DNA from: Candidatus Heimdallarchaeota archaeon
GTDB lineage: Archaea; Asgardarchaeota; Heimdallarchaeia; Heimdallarchaeales; Kariarchaeaceae
Length of the DNA: 64,000 nt
Reading direction: 5' to 3'
Assembly: GCA_026702845.1 (NCBI GenBank)
Contig: JADCLS010000006.1
Location: 1-64,000 of the forward strand
Positions 7,460-17,590 of this stretch are shown piece after piece (positions within the stretch are counted from its first letter, which is position 1; every line of letters starts with the position of its first letter). The notes beneath the pieces were generated by a model. That model saw only the letters and a program-made list of their open reading frames with translations. It was not told the origin of the DNA and searched no databases. Position numbers and translations under genes: made by a program.

Positions 7460-7864
7460 ATGGAACATAGTAAGGCTATGTTATTTATGGCCATAGGTCT
7501 TGGAATGATCGGAGATATATTCTACCTCGGTTCCTTCTTCTTCAGGCATCAGATGATTGAGTTCATTACTTTTCTCTCACCAGTTTATTCATCACAGGAT
7601 CTCAATAACTCGGGAGAGAACATGCTACTGATCTTTACCTCCCTCATCGGGGCCATGATGTATCTGGTTAGTTTTCTAGTAATAGCACTCAGTTTTGAGG
7701 AGAGGGAAAAACAGCGTCAATTTGCATATTATGGGATATTGCTCTGGTTTGTAACCGATTCCTTTGCTTCATGGTATTTTGGAATTGGATACAATGTTTT
7801 CATAAATATAGGTTTCTTGGTTATAGCAACCATATTTTTGAAGAAGATGATTAAAGAAAACTAA
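7460..7864 (+). CDS. Small four-helix membrane protein, unknown
   Basis: The protein has 134 residues with four predicted membrane segments, at about 7-27, 52-72 (LLIFTSLIGAMMYLVSFLVI region), 85-103 and 108-128, and a short basic C-terminus. Helix-connecting loops are short and there are no motifs that point to a reaction. The layout resembles a number of uncharacterised archaeal membrane proteins. It stands alone between a reverse-strand gene and the beta-helix gene. I do not recognise the family. Confidence 0.65.
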   Translation: MEHSKAMLFMAIGLGMIGDIFYLGSFFFRHQMIEFITFLSPVYSSQDLNNSGENMLLIFTSLIGAMMYLVSFLVIALSFEEREKQRQFAYYGILLWFVTDSFASWYFGIGYNVFINIGFLVIATIFLKKMIKEN

Positions 7865-7993
7865 TGAATTTTACATATTTCATTTTTATGCGTACATTGG
7901 TTTAATTTGGCAGATGTGTAAAATTTGAGACTTTGGGATACTTAATCACAAAAAAACTTATCTAAACTAGCAGAAATAAGCATATTGGACGAT

Positions 7994-10846
7994 ATGGGAA
8001 CTAAATTTGTAATCATTCTTCTTTTGATATCATTGTTACCAGCCATAAGTCAATATAATTCTATAACACTCTCTGAGTTACAGGTTAATCTCGTCACAGA
8101 TGGAGATCTGGAATTATGGGATGATGATTCAACCCTTTCTACCTGGTTGCAAACAGATATTTCACTTAATAAAGAAACGGGGGTTGTACATAATGGTACA
8201 ACCTCTGCAAGTATCAATCAGGTGGGGTTTGATACGCACTTCTACCAGCAGATCACTGATTTCAAGGGCTTACCAAATAATGTGGATTATACTTTCATTA
8301 TGTGGGTGTATGATAACAATCCCAATGTATCTGTGAAGGTACGATTACCTTTTGGACCGTACCAACCGGATATAACCTATGCTGATGAGGCAGCATGGCA
8401 GAAGATCCAGGTGCATATTCCAGCAGAAGGAACTCCCTTCTCCGGTGGATACCTCTTCATTGATTTTTATGGAGCAGGTCCTGCAACTGATTTGTATGTG
8501 GATACAATCATCCTATCACCATCCTCAATGATTACTGAAGAAACAGGATCCATCAATATCAATCCCGATAATTCATTCTCCTCCTATGGCATCCCAGGAG
8601 ATGGATCAGATGCCAACCCGTACAGGATAGAGAATACAAACTTCTCTACAGGCTCCAGCATACGCATAGCTTATGTTACAGGAAATGTCATTATTCACAA
8701 TATACATTTGAATTCTCCATCTGGATCATTTGGTATCGAAATACAGGATCTTAATGGTAAAATCTGGATTACTAACTCTACCATTACCAATGCACAAAAA
8801 GGGATTATCATAGATAATCAGATAGGTATGAATTATTATGGTCCGCATGTCATTGCAAATAATAGCTTATCAGATATTCAAGAGGATGCAATCAGAGTAG
8901 GTAATGTGAGGGCCACCATCAGCTCTAACCAGATAAGCCATGCGAGTTATGGAATCCATGCAATTAACAAGGCATATAATGTACAGGTTGAAAAAAATAT
9001 CATTAGCAACTGCACTGAAGGGATTTTCTTCTTCGACATCGATGGAGTAATTATGCATAATTTGCTTAGAGGTAATAATAATGGAATTAATATCCAAGCC
9101 ACTGCAAATGTCGAAGTGGGATTCAACCAGATTCAGAACTCCACATCAATTGGAATTAGTATTCAGAACTGGTCATACAACCATCTAATCCATCACAATT
9201 TGATCAATACATCGGGATTTTATGCCATGTACTTTTTCTATTCCTCATCAGGATCCAGTATCTACAATAATACCATTTTGAATACCCTTGAGCCATTCTC
9301 CCAGATATACGATCAGAATGCAGATAATTCTTTCTGGTTCAACTACTTCAGTGATCACCAATCGCCAGATGATAATTTAGATGGTATAGTTGATATCCCC
9401 TACGCCATTGATTCGGATACAGGAACCGTTCAGGATGCAAATCCAGTTTGTGACATCAAGGTTACTGTTAACCAACAGATAGAAATCACCTCCAATGAAG
9501 ATTTACTGCAGAAACAAGCAATATACGGTTGGAGAGGGACAGGAACTAATGAGGATCCCATACGCATTTCGGGACATTATATTCATACTAATCATTCCAT
9601 TCAGATCTCAGTATCCTCGGTTAGTTATTATATCATTATTGAAAATAATACGATTTTGGGGACTGGTGGGGGCATTTTTCTTAGTTCGGTAAGTCATGCG
9701 GAAATCCGGAATAATCAGATTTTAATTGATGAGTATCGTAATGATGTCGGGAATTATTATGGTGTATCAATTTTCTCTTGTTTTGGTATTGTTGTCTCCA
9801 ATAATTCAATTGAGAACACACAGGTTGGATCCTATGGTCTAAGTATTCTTTTCAGTCAGGGGATTGTAGTAGATAATAATGAGATTAAAGGATATAGAAT
9901 GGGATTATACGAGGAAGGAGGTAGGGATATCATCATAAGAGATAATATCATAGTGGGTGGCCGAGCGTCATATAGCTATGGATTAGATGTCAGGGGAGGT
10001 CAGATTGAGATCACGAATAATCATATAAGCAGTCAGATGTACATTGCAGCTATTCTCAATGGGCAATACATCAATATGAGTCAGAATATCATTTTATCAG
10101 GAACACGAAGTAATTCTGATCCGTATTCCCATGGGTTGGCAGTGCATGGATCATACAATGTTGTATCTAATAATTCCATTACTGGGTCTGGACACTGGGC
10201 AATGGGATTGACCCTGTACTCTCATCATAGTATCATTTATGGTAATTCTATTCAGGCAGGTGGGGGTAACATAGGCCTACACATAGCCAATTCATACTAT
10301 AATAATGTAAGCTGGAACAGCATCAAAGGCAGGGATTATGCCATCTACAGAGAGGATTTTGATGGGGAAACTAGTTCAGGAAACCAATTGGTAGATAACT
10401 ATCTAGAGGGTGAGATATTTAATTTCCCATATATGGCAAAACTTGCAAATCAACACAATCAGGGACAGACTATCTCCATCAGATTGTATAATTCAAATGA
10501 CAATATCACCGTCTTCATAGATGGAGTATCGGTCACACCTGTAATCGAGGATGATAAACTTATCCTGATATTTGATACACCTGGAGAATACCAGGTAACA
10601 ATTAGTGTTAATGATGCTGACAATAATGGTTTCACTAGATCATACTCCTTGGTAATACGTGCATACACCGCACCAAGTACAACCACAACTTTCAGTTCTC
10701 AATCAACTACACTTAATGTGGAAACTGAGGATAAAGATAATAGCTCCACATCTGGTCCTCCAAATCCACTTCCATATAGTCCTCTGTATATATATGTGAT
10801 CCTGGCTGTGCCAGCATTACTCAGAAGGAAACTACTAGCAGAATAA
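7994..10846 (+). CDS. Large exported parallel beta-helix (NosD/PbH1-type) surface protein
   Basis: I chose the ATG at 7994 over the TTG nine bases upstream; the product is then 950 residues. Order: signal peptide (about 1-22); a jelly-roll, carbohydrate-binding-like domain (about 30-185, starting NLVTDGDLELW); a first right-handed beta-helix block (about 200-470) with many short N-G-I and N-N-I-type turns; a second block (about 500-830) introduced again by a GTNEDPIRI motif that repeats the DGSDANPYRI of the first; an Ig-like strand region; a Ser/Thr-rich stalk; and a C-terminal helix ending in RRKLLAE. NosD-type helices bind or process polysaccharides in known proteins, but no catalytic residues can be assigned. 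It is probably cell-surface attached. Confidence 0.85.
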   Translation: MGTKFVIILLLISLLPAISQYNSITLSELQVNLVTDGDLELWDDDSTLSTWLQTDISLNKETGVVHNGTTSASINQVGFDTHFYQQITDFKGLPNNVDYTFIMWVYDNNPNVSVKVRLPFGPYQPDITYADEAAWQKIQVHIPAEGTPFSGGYLFIDFYGAGPATDLYVDTIILSPSSMITEETGSININPDNSFSSYGIPGDGSDANPYRIENTNFSTGSSIRIAYVTGNVIIHNIHLNSPSGSFGIEIQDLNGKIWITNSTITNAQKGIIIDNQIGMNYYGPHVIANNSLSDIQEDAIRVGNVRATISSNQISHASYGIHAINKAYNVQVEKNIISNCTEGIFFFDIDGVIMHNLLRGNNNGINIQATANVEVGFNQIQNSTSIGISIQNWSYNHLIHHNLINTSGFYAMYFFYSSSGSSIYNNTILNTLEPFSQIYDQNADNSFWFNYFSDHQSPDDNLDGIVDIPYAIDSDTGTVQDANPVCDIKVTVNQQIEITSNEDLLQKQAIYGWRGTGTNEDPIRISGHYIHTNHSIQISVSSVSYYIIIENNTILGTGGGIFLSSVSHAEIRNNQILIDEYRNDVGNYYGVSIFSCFGIVVSNNSIENTQVGSYGLSILFSQGIVVDNNEIKGYRMGLYEEGGRDIIIRDNIIVGGRASYSYGLDVRGGQIEITNNHISSQMYIAAILNGQYINMSQNIILSGTRSNSDPYSHGLAVHGSYNVVSNNSITGSGHWAMGLTLYSHHSIIYGNSIQAGGGNIGLHIANSYYNNVSWNSIKGRDYAIYREDFDGETSSGNQLVDNYLEGEIFNFPYMAKLANQHNQGQTISIRLYNSNDNITVFIDGVSVTPVIEDDKLILIFDTPGEYQVTISVNDADNNGFTRSYSLVIRAYTAPSTTTTFSSQSTTLNVETEDKDNSSTSGPPNPLPYSPLYIYVILAVPALLRRKLLAE

Positions 10847-10971
10847 CCATCCACTAATTGGTTCAAGCATTGAATATACATAGAAAAACAATCGATTGAT
10901 TATAATTCACTATACTATACTTAGTATATCTTAATCAGCAAAGCTTTAAATTATCCTTTAATCTTTACTAT

Positions 10972-13900
10972 ATGGTTAATATGAAAGCTAGACTCCTAAT
11001 AATTGAGCTAGTCATTCTCCTTATGCTGGGCTCAGTACTTGTTGTCAGTGAAGCTCCTGAGGAAAATGGACTTGATGCTAACAAAGAACTAATAATAACT
11101 TTTGTCAAGATCAGCAGTAGTTGTCACATTGCAGATAGGGATACGACACTCCATACAATCATTCTTGATGGATTAGGTAATATCTTCTACATGGATGCGG
11201 ATGAAGATGGATATGGAAATCCTGAGGAATGGATAGAGAGTGATGTTCCAGAAGGCCTGTATACTGCCCTTACTGGGGATGATTGTGATGATGCTGACCC
11301 TTCAATCCATCCCGGAGCAACAGAAGAGCTTGACGAAGTTGATAATGACTGTGATGGACTAATTGATGAGGATTTTACTTGGTATTTCGATGAGGATGGA
11401 GATGGCTTTGGAGGTGAATTGATCAAGATAAATCCGATTCAACCAGAGGGATATGTGAGCACACCTGGGGATTGTGATGATGGTGATGATACCGTGTATC
11501 CTGGAGCTCCTGAATTAGCTGATGAACTTGATAATGACTGTGATGGAGAAATTGATGAGATCTCTCTATGGTATCTTGATGCGGATGGGGATGGCTATGG
11601 AGATCCACTGAAATCCGAGGGCAGTGTGGAACCCATTGAGGGATTTGTTGATAATGATAAAGATTGTGATGATTCTGATGAATCAATCCATCCAGGTGCT
11701 ATTGATATACCAGATGATGGCATAGATCAGAATTGTGATGGGCTTGATGCATCCTATTTCTATGAGGATTGGGATATGGATGGGTATGGTAACCCAGATA
11801 AACCATCGACAGAGTATTTACCTGGCTATGTTGAGGATAATACAGATTGCGATGATATGGATGAATCTATTCATCCTGGAGCTGAGGAGATACCAGATGA
11901 TGGCATTGATCAGAATTGTGATGGTTTTGATTCTCATATCTATTTCCGGGATATTGATAATGATGGATATGGTGATCCTGAGAATTACCAAATGACATCA
12001 ACCCAACCTGAAGGGTATGTCGAGGATGGAACAGATTGTGATGATACGGATGCTAACATTCATCCAGATGCCTATGATATTCCAGATAACGGCATTGATG
12101 AGGATTGCAATGGACAGGATGCAATTACTGAACCACTAGATGCTGATAAAGATGGTTATGATGTTGATAATGACTGTGATGATACAGATCCCTCAATATA
12201 TCCCGGAGCAGAGGAGATACCAGATGATGGCATTGATCAGAATTGTGATGGATTTGATTCTATTACCTATCACCGTGATTTCGATAATGATGGATATGGT
12301 GATCCTGAGAATTATCAAATTACATCAACCCAACCTGAAGGCTATGTGGAGGATGGAACAGATTGTGATGATACGGATGCGAATATTCATCCAGGTGCTT
12401 ATGATATTCCTGGAAATGCAATTGATGAGGATTGCGATGGACAGGATGCGTATATTCCGTACACCTACTATCAAGATGCAGATGGTGATGGATATGGTAA
12501 TTATCTGGTAATAAAAGATGGTGATCCTGATGTACCTCCAGAGGGTTTTGTATATAATAACGATGATTGTGATGATACCGATCCAGATATTCACCCAGGT
12601 GCGGCAGAGATACCGGATAATGGCATTGATGAGGATTGCGATGGTCTAGATGCATCAGTATGGTATTATGATGGGGATGAAGATGGCTATGGTGATCCTG
12701 ATGTCAGTGAAATTGCAAATGGTCCTTCTGATGGATTTGTAATAAAAGGAACAGATTGTGATGATTCGGATCCATCTATTCATCCAGGAGCACCTGAGCT
12801 CGATGATGGTATTGATAATGATTGTGATGGATATATTGATGAGGATCTCTCCTATTACTACTATGATGGCGATAATGATGGCTGGGGTGATCCTGAAGTA
12901 TATACAACCACTCCCACTGAGGGATATGTTGAGAAGGAGGGAGATTGTGATGATACTGATCCAAATATCTATCCCGGTGCAGTAGAGATTCCTGATGATG
13001 GAGTGGATCAAAACTGTGATGGTTGGGATAGTGTCACCTTATACAAAGATAGAGATAATGATGGTTTTGGGGATCCTAATTCTCCAATTATCGTATCTGA
13101 AGACCCTTCTCTTCGACCTGAAGGAGTTGATGAGGACAATACCGATTGCAATGATTCTGATGATTCTATCCATCCTGGCGCGGAAGAGATACCCAATGAT
13201 GGAATTGATCAGGACTGTGATGGAAAGGATCTTGTAATTGAGTACACCAAGTATTATGCAGATCGTGATGGAGATGGGTATGGTAATCCAGATGAAGTAA
13301 AAGAAGCAGAAATTCAACCTGATGGTTATGTGAAAAATAATTTGGATTGTGATGATACTGATCCGGATATTCATCCAGATGCTGAAGAGATACCCAATGA
13401 TGGGATCGACCAAAATTGTGATGGCAAGGATCTTGTGGTGGACTACACCAAATATTTCGCAGATCGTGATGGTGATGGGTATGGCAATGCAGAGGAGGTT
13501 AAGGAGGCTGAAACACAACCAGATGGATATGTTGAAGATGACACTGATTGTGATGATAACAATAAAGATATTCATCCAGGAGCTACTGAGATACCGAATA
13601 ATGGTATCGATGAGGATTGTGATGGAGCAGATCTTGTTGTAGAGTACTCCAAGTATTATGCAGATCGAGATGGTGATGGGTATGGCAATCCAGATGAGAT
13701 GAAGGAAGCAGAAACTCAACCAGAGGGTTATGTCGAGGATAACACGGACTGTGATGACACTAATGAAGATGTTCATCCAGGAGCCACAGAGATACCGAAT
13801 AATGGCAAGGATGAGGATTGTGATGGTGAGGATCTTGTGGTGGAGTACACCAAATATTATGCAGATCGAGATGGAGATGGTTTTGGTGATCCTGAAGAGA

Positions 13901-14151
13901 TGAGGGAAGCATCCTCTAAACCTGATGATTACGTCACTAATGCACTAGATTGTGATGATTCCAATGCAGAGATTAATCCTGCAGCAGAAGAAATCCCAGG
14001 TAATGGAATAGATGAGAATTGTGATCCTTCTGATAATGGTGATGAGACACAAACGGGTCCTGAAGCACCCGCATTTCTGGGTGATAATTCGCTCTTTTTA
14101 ATTAGTGTGATTGCATTTGCACCCGTCATAATGTTGAGAAGAAGAAAATAG
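10972..14151 (+). CDS. Exported MopE-type metal-binding repeat protein, 15 repeats
   Basis: The 1059-residue protein has a signal peptide (about 1-27), then from about residue 62 a chain of 15 units with the pattern YYxDxDGDGYG, about ten variable residues, PEGYV, DCDDxD, IHPGAxEIP, DGIDQNCDG. This is the putative metal-binding motif first noted in the copper-regulated MopE protein; the Asp spacing also resembles calcium-binding loops. The C-terminus has a hydrophobic helix and the tail LRRRK, so the protein is likely anchored with a rigid acidic stalk outside. TTTAAATTA (10945-10953) about 24 bases before the ATG suggests a leaderless message. The extreme Asp content makes several long reverse-strand open frames appear; these are not genes. 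Copper or calcium binding is inferred from the family. Confidence 0.9.
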   Translation: MVNMKARLLIIELVILLMLGSVLVVSEAPEENGLDANKELIITFVKISSSCHIADRDTTLHTIILDGLGNIFYMDADEDGYGNPEEWIESDVPEGLYTALTGDDCDDADPSIHPGATEELDEVDNDCDGLIDEDFTWYFDEDGDGFGGELIKINPIQPEGYVSTPGDCDDGDDTVYPGAPELADELDNDCDGEIDEISLWYLDADGDGYGDPLKSEGSVEPIEGFVDNDKDCDDSDESIHPGAIDIPDDGIDQNCDGLDASYFYEDWDMDGYGNPDKPSTEYLPGYVEDNTDCDDMDESIHPGAEEIPDDGIDQNCDGFDSHIYFRDIDNDGYGDPENYQMTSTQPEGYVEDGTDCDDTDANIHPDAYDIPDNGIDEDCNGQDAITEPLDADKDGYDVDNDCDDTDPSIYPGAEEIPDDGIDQNCDGFDSITYHRDFDNDGYGDPENYQITSTQPEGYVEDGTDCDDTDANIHPGAYDIPGNAIDEDCDGQDAYIPYTYYQDADGDGYGNYLVIKDGDPDVPPEGFVYNNDDCDDTDPDIHPGAAEIPDNGIDEDCDGLDASVWYYDGDEDGYGDPDVSEIANGPSDGFVIKGTDCDDSDPSIHPGAPELDDGIDNDCDGYIDEDLSYYYYDGDNDGWGDPEVYTTTPTEGYVEKEGDCDDTDPNIYPGAVEIPDDGVDQNCDGWDSVTLYKDRDNDGFGDPNSPIIVSEDPSLRPEGVDEDNTDCNDSDDSIHPGAEEIPNDGIDQDCDGKDLVIEYTKYYADRDGDGYGNPDEVKEAEIQPDGYVKNNLDCDDTDPDIHPDAEEIPNDGIDQNCDGKDLVVDYTKYFADRDGDGYGNAEEVKEAETQPDGYVEDDTDCDDNNKDIHPGATEIPNNGIDEDCDGADLVVEYSKYYADRDGDGYGNPDEMKEAETQPEGYVEDNTDCDDTNEDVHPGATEIPNNGKDEDCDGEDLVVEYTKYYADRDGDGFGDPEEMREASSKPDDYVTNALDCDDSNAEINPAAEEIPGNGIDENCDPSDNGDETQTGPEAPAFLGDNSLFLISVIAFAPVIMLRRRK
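11881..12450 (+). repeat. Recent internal duplication within the MopE-type gene
   Basis: The blocks 11881-12123 and 12208-12450 are each 243 bases long, and most of their bases are identical, including many third-codon positions. They lie 327 bases apart and cover the same pair of repeat units. This points to a recent tandem duplication or gene conversion within the gene. Confidence 0.75.
13258..14031 (+). repeat. Exact 201-base tandem repeats in the MopE-type gene
   Basis: The phrase GCAGATCG begins four consecutive units at 13258, 13459, 13660 and 13861, each exactly 201 bases (67 codons) apart. Units are similar at the DNA level (shared KYYADRDGDGYGN and EVKEAE-type phrases), in contrast to the less regular units in the first two thirds of the gene. 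They are probably a recent expansion by unequal recombination or slippage. Confidence 0.8.
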
Positions 14152-14622
14152 ATTAATTTAGCTTCATCAAAATAAGAATATAACCAGGAAAATCAATGAA
14201 TTATCATTAATCCATCGCCATTACTATTTTTAATTATACTAAATGATCAAATAATTCTGAACAAGAATATTGTGAGTTTACTATTTTCCTGAAATATCCA
14301 ACAGAAAAAATGTTAATGAATTAATAAAAAAAAATTTTTACTTCTTATCGAATCTTAGTAATTTCAAGGATTCAGATTTATAACATTAGTGATGGCTTCT
14401 TTATTTGAAATTATTTAATAATACCTAGTATTCTCATTAATGAGAACTCAGTTTTCGAATTTATGTAAATATACAATTACTCTGAAAAAATGAATTTTTA
14501 ATTAAGAAATCCAAAAAATCATCTAATTTTTGCCTATTTACTGAATTATTACTACCGAATTAATACTTTTTCCATTGGTAAATATGGTTAGTTTATTATA
14601 TGTCCATCGACTAATTTATCTC
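14152..14622. other. AT-rich intergenic region with a 16-base palindrome
   Basis: This stretch of about 470 bases has no credible ORF. It contains an A-run followed directly by a T-run near 14326-14340, which may act as a terminator for the upstream gene. It also has a perfect 16-base palindrome, TTCTCATTAATGAGAA, at 14431-14446. A TATA-like TTTATTATA at 14592-14600 lies 26 bases before the ATG of the next gene. The palindrome could be a regulator site, but it is far upstream of that promoter. Confidence 0.5.
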
Positions 14623-15072
14623 ATGTCAGAAGAAAAGTTTAGGTTCATCTCCCTAATATCATGGATCATTCTTATAGGTTATATTTTGTTCAGTCTAGGC
14701 ACCATTTTGACCTTGTACTTGTTTGATTGGGCTGTTGATCTCTTTGATGCTACGGAGGGAATAGTCAAGATTAATGCGGTTTGGTTCAGTCTATTCATAG
14801 CAATTTATGGGTCATTTGCATTGAGAAAGAATTTTAAGAGGGCCCGGTTGTCCAATCTCAATATTACATTAGATTCACAATTCCTGCTAGTTGCAGGCTT
14901 TATCCTATTCACCCTAAAGGAAATACTGTATATGATTATCCATTTTGCAAATTTAGATACAATCATCAATTATGCACTAGAGAACGGTGCCATAGTGCTG
15001 AATTTTGGTGGATATGTGGCTTTGCTTGCCTCTATCTACTTTGGTAGGAAGAAGGGTAAGTCTGCAGCATGA
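14623..15072 (+). CDS. Small four-helix membrane protein, unknown
   Basis: The start is set at the ATG 14623 (protein begins MSEEKFRFISLI) and not at upstream in-frame codons, because a TATA box is centred 26 bases before it, overlapping those upstream codons. The 149-residue product has four hydrophobic segments: two near the N-terminus, one around 88-108 and one around 118-138. A basic tail (FGRKKGKSAA) follows. No family recognised. The next gene starts 10 bases after its stop, so they are probably co-transcribed. Confidence 0.65.
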   Translation: MSEEKFRFISLISWIILIGYILFSLGTILTLYLFDWAVDLFDATEGIVKINAVWFSLFIAIYGSFALRKNFKRARLSNLNITLDSQFLLVAGFILFTLKEILYMIIHFANLDTIINYALENGAIVLNFGGYVALLASIYFGRKKGKSAA

Positions 15073-15082
15073 GGTTGTTCAC

Positions 15083-16018
15083 ATGAGTAGTTTTGTACTG
15101 ATGACCAAGAATGGAGTACCTGAGGTATCTGTAGAGGTTGGCAAGAAATTCTCTAAAGATACAGTATTACTCAGTGCAATGTTCAAGGCCATCCATTCCT
15201 TCTCTACTGAGATCACTGATGATGGTATCCAATTACTGCAAATATCTGGCTTTACAATCAAATTCATGAATGTATTTGATGATGAATGGATGCTAATCGT
15301 TGGAGCTGATAAAAATATCTCTAACTTGAATAGCTTGTTGGAGAAAATTTCTGTTGTCATACATGATGGATTTCAGAAAGGAGTTCCAACTAGCCTAATG
15401 GAGAATCAAATTTCTACCATGCTGACGAATAACCTGGAGATGACAGCCAATCAGGATGATGCCGTTCACTTTCTCATTGAAGAGGTATTCTCTGAGCTAG
15501 ATAATAATATCTTACAAGTAATGCTATGGGCAATGTTAACTGGGAATCATATTCGAACACCAAAAACGAGAAGTATGGATTTTAATAAGTACATTATCAC
15601 CTTTCTGGATTCTTTTGGTCTAACACCTTGTGATGGTTCTGATCTCTGTGAGGATGCTATAACCTTCGTGGATAAAACTGGAGAGTTTATCCTTAATGGT
15701 ACGGAATACAGTGCAAAGAAGAATTTTATCCAGAAAACTAAAATCCTGAAAGACTTACTTAAACTTGGCAATGATCACAAATTTTCTGAGTTTGAGATCT
15801 ATTTCCAGTCTATAAACTCAACCATCAATCGTTTGGTTAGAAGGGCCGACAAGGATTCATTTGATGAGAAGGAGTTGAAGGATATAAACTTGTCTCGTCA
15901 TCTTATTGGTATGGAAATGGAACATTACTTCCTTGAACGATTAAAAACTGTTAACCAGAAGAGCTATGATTATCTGAGAAATAACACTGATGAATTGGAA
16001 TGGATAACTGAGTGGTAA
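15083..16018 (+). CDS. Possible longin/roadblock-like N-terminal domain protein
   Basis: The start at 15083 (MSSFVLMTKNG) is preferred; the frame is open further upstream but would overlap the previous gene. The protein has 311 residues and no membrane helix. Residues 1-90 alternate strands and helices in a way that resembles the longin/roadblock-type fold: an N-terminal strand pair, a helix with a LLSAMFKAIHSFS pattern, strands around GIQLLQISG and WMLIVGAD, and a helix before VVIHDGF. Asgard archaea encode many such domains near small GTPases. The C-terminal 200 residues are mostly helical and unknown. Co-transcribed with the membrane protein upstream, so it may act at the membrane. The fold assignment is an inference from pattern only. 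Confidence 0.55.
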   Translation: MSSFVLMTKNGVPEVSVEVGKKFSKDTVLLSAMFKAIHSFSTEITDDGIQLLQISGFTIKFMNVFDDEWMLIVGADKNISNLNSLLEKISVVIHDGFQKGVPTSLMENQISTMLTNNLEMTANQDDAVHFLIEEVFSELDNNILQVMLWAMLTGNHIRTPKTRSMDFNKYIITFLDSFGLTPCDGSDLCEDAITFVDKTGEFILNGTEYSAKKNFIQKTKILKDLLKLGNDHKFSEFEIYFQSINSTINRLVRRADKDSFDEKELKDINLSRHLIGMEMEHYFLERLKTVNQKSYDYLRNNTDELEWITEW

Positions 16019-16111
16019 TTGAACTAACAAAGCAATAAAACTACTGATTGAGTATTTACAGAGTAAAAAGAATTCACAAGTGTTTTTTAATGATTAATAC
16101 TTACTAATAAT

Positions 16112-16636
16112 ATGAATATTAAAACTGCATTTTTAACAGTAGTAACTGTAATCGTAGTTCTTGTTGCCTCATATGTTGGTGTGATCTTCTACTTGATGAG
16201 TGGGTATTGTGATGGTAATCCTAGTTCTAGTGTGAATATACAAATTTCCTATGGAGATGGAGATTATTATGACGGTATGGTCTATGATGAAAACTTCTCA
16301 ATAGCTTTTCTCTCAACACCAATTACTGATTACTCCTATATTGAACAATCAAAGAAATTTACCTATGAGAACGTATTGATTAATGATACAACCTATATCA
16401 ATTTTACCAGCAATACGTCATTCAGGATTAGCTATGCTTTACCACTAATCAATGTGACTAGTGCGATGGAAGCACTCAATAATTCACTCGTAATCATTAA
16501 TAGTATAAGATCTGTCGATGTTATTTTAGAAATTACTATCGGAGCAGCCCCTTGTTCCTGTTTCAGTATTTATCGAAGTGATCATGAAGATAATGATTTT
16601 CTTTTTTTTTACGAAGAAATTTTATGTGTCGATTAA
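16112..16636 (+). CDS. Membrane-anchored exported protein, unknown
   Basis: The protein has 174 residues: an N-terminal uncleaved signal or anchor helix (about 7-29), then a strand-rich, Asn- and Tyr-rich outer domain with a cysteine just after the helix (GYCDG) and a C-S-C pair plus a final cysteine near the end. Several N-x-S/T sites are consistent with a glycosylated surface protein. A TTTTTAATGA sequence about 25 bases upstream of the ATG fits a leaderless start. I do not recognise it. Confidence 0.6.
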   Translation: MNIKTAFLTVVTVIVVLVASYVGVIFYLMSGYCDGNPSSSVNIQISYGDGDYYDGMVYDENFSIAFLSTPITDYSYIEQSKKFTYENVLINDTTYINFTSNTSFRISYALPLINVTSAMEALNNSLVIINSIRSVDVILEITIGAAPCSCFSIYRSDHEDNDFLFFYEEILCVD

Positions 16637-16737
16637 ATTCAAAAATCACAGCATTTATTTGATCAGTCAATCGAATGGGGGACATTTAGCTCATTAATCC
16701 TAGAAATAAATAAGAATGTTTGATTGAATTCTTAAAT

Positions 16738-17550
16738 GTGAAGAAACATCTCCTAATAATTCTTATCTTCGATCTATTTCTATTAATTCTAGCAAATAAC
16801 TTAGATAAATTACCTGGGGTATTGGCAGCTAATTGGTGTCTTGTTCAATCATGTACAAAAATTGGATCACTAACAATTAGTCAATTAAGTTCATCCATCA
16901 TTGTTTTTAGTTTTGGGTTTATTACGGTTTATCTAGGGCTTAAACTGTATTCATCGTCTGCTGAGTTTAATCGCTGGTGGGGATTAGCTATTATTTTATG
17001 GGGTTTAGGAGCGATATTTGCAGGTATCAGTTATCAAGCATTCGGATATGAACTCAAATGTCAACAAGAATTGTGTAACTGGACTACTTGGTGGGAGGTG
17101 TATTACATGATCTTAACCATGGCTAGTGTTACCTGCATGTATATTGCACAGGGTATATTACAAGAAAATAACTGGTATATACGTTCAGGACTTATAATAA
17201 TAACCCTATATTCCATTTGCATACTCGTGGGATCCATTATTCCCAATAGATTTCTAGTAAGTTTTGAGTTTCTTGTCATTCTACTTGTTCCTTTATTCCT
17301 ATTTTTATTTATCAATAACTATCTGAGATATAAATCTGATAGTTCAAATTGTGATCTGAAGATGATGAAAGTCTGGATCGCATTAGCTCTAGTAATGATT
17401 GCATATTTTGGTTATTTTCTATTGGGAATAACAGAATTGCTTTGGAATAAAGGGGTTTGGTTTACTGAGAATGATGTTCTTCATATACTTCTAGCTAACT
17501 GGATGATTATTGTTTACAATACGATATCCACTTGGCAAGCGAGTAAATAA
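16738..17550 (+). CDS. Multi-pass membrane protein, unknown
   Basis: I prefer the GTG at 16738 (product MKKHLLIILIF, 270 residues) because an AAATAAATAAG sequence lies 28 bases upstream; a TTG at 16720 would be too close to that box. About eight hydrophobic segments are spread over the whole length, with conserved-looking WW and WTTWW motifs at the membrane edges and paired cysteines (CLVQSC, CQQELC) in two outer loops. The layout recalls uncharacterised bacterial and archaeal integral membrane families. There is no clue to a substrate. Confidence 0.6.
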   Translation: MKKHLLIILIFDLFLLILANNLDKLPGVLAANWCLVQSCTKIGSLTISQLSSSIIVFSFGFITVYLGLKLYSSSAEFNRWWGLAIILWGLGAIFAGISYQAFGYELKCQQELCNWTTWWEVYYMILTMASVTCMYIAQGILQENNWYIRSGLIIITLYSICILVGSIIPNRFLVSFEFLVILLVPLFLFLFINNYLRYKSDSSNCDLKMMKVWIALALVMIAYFGYFLLGITELLWNKGVWFTENDVLHILLANWMIIVYNTISTWQASK

Positions 17551-17590
17551 TATATGAACTAGATAATTTGAATTCCGAGTTTTCTTTATT

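Noticed and set aside
11881..14031. The regular repeats taken as a CRISPR array or satellite
   Set aside because: The repeats are in frame within one long gene, are 200 bases or more in length and have no unique spacers.
11187..14129. Many long open frames on both strands inside the MopE-type gene
   Set aside because: They arise because the Asp-rich repeats (GAT codons) leave few stops in the other frames; they show the same repeat period and no independent coding pattern.
16598..16620. Poly-T in the end of the gene at 16112-16636 as a sign of a frameshift
   Set aside because: The frame stays open to a normal stop and the tract codes plausible Phe residues; no downstream continuation in another frame is seen.
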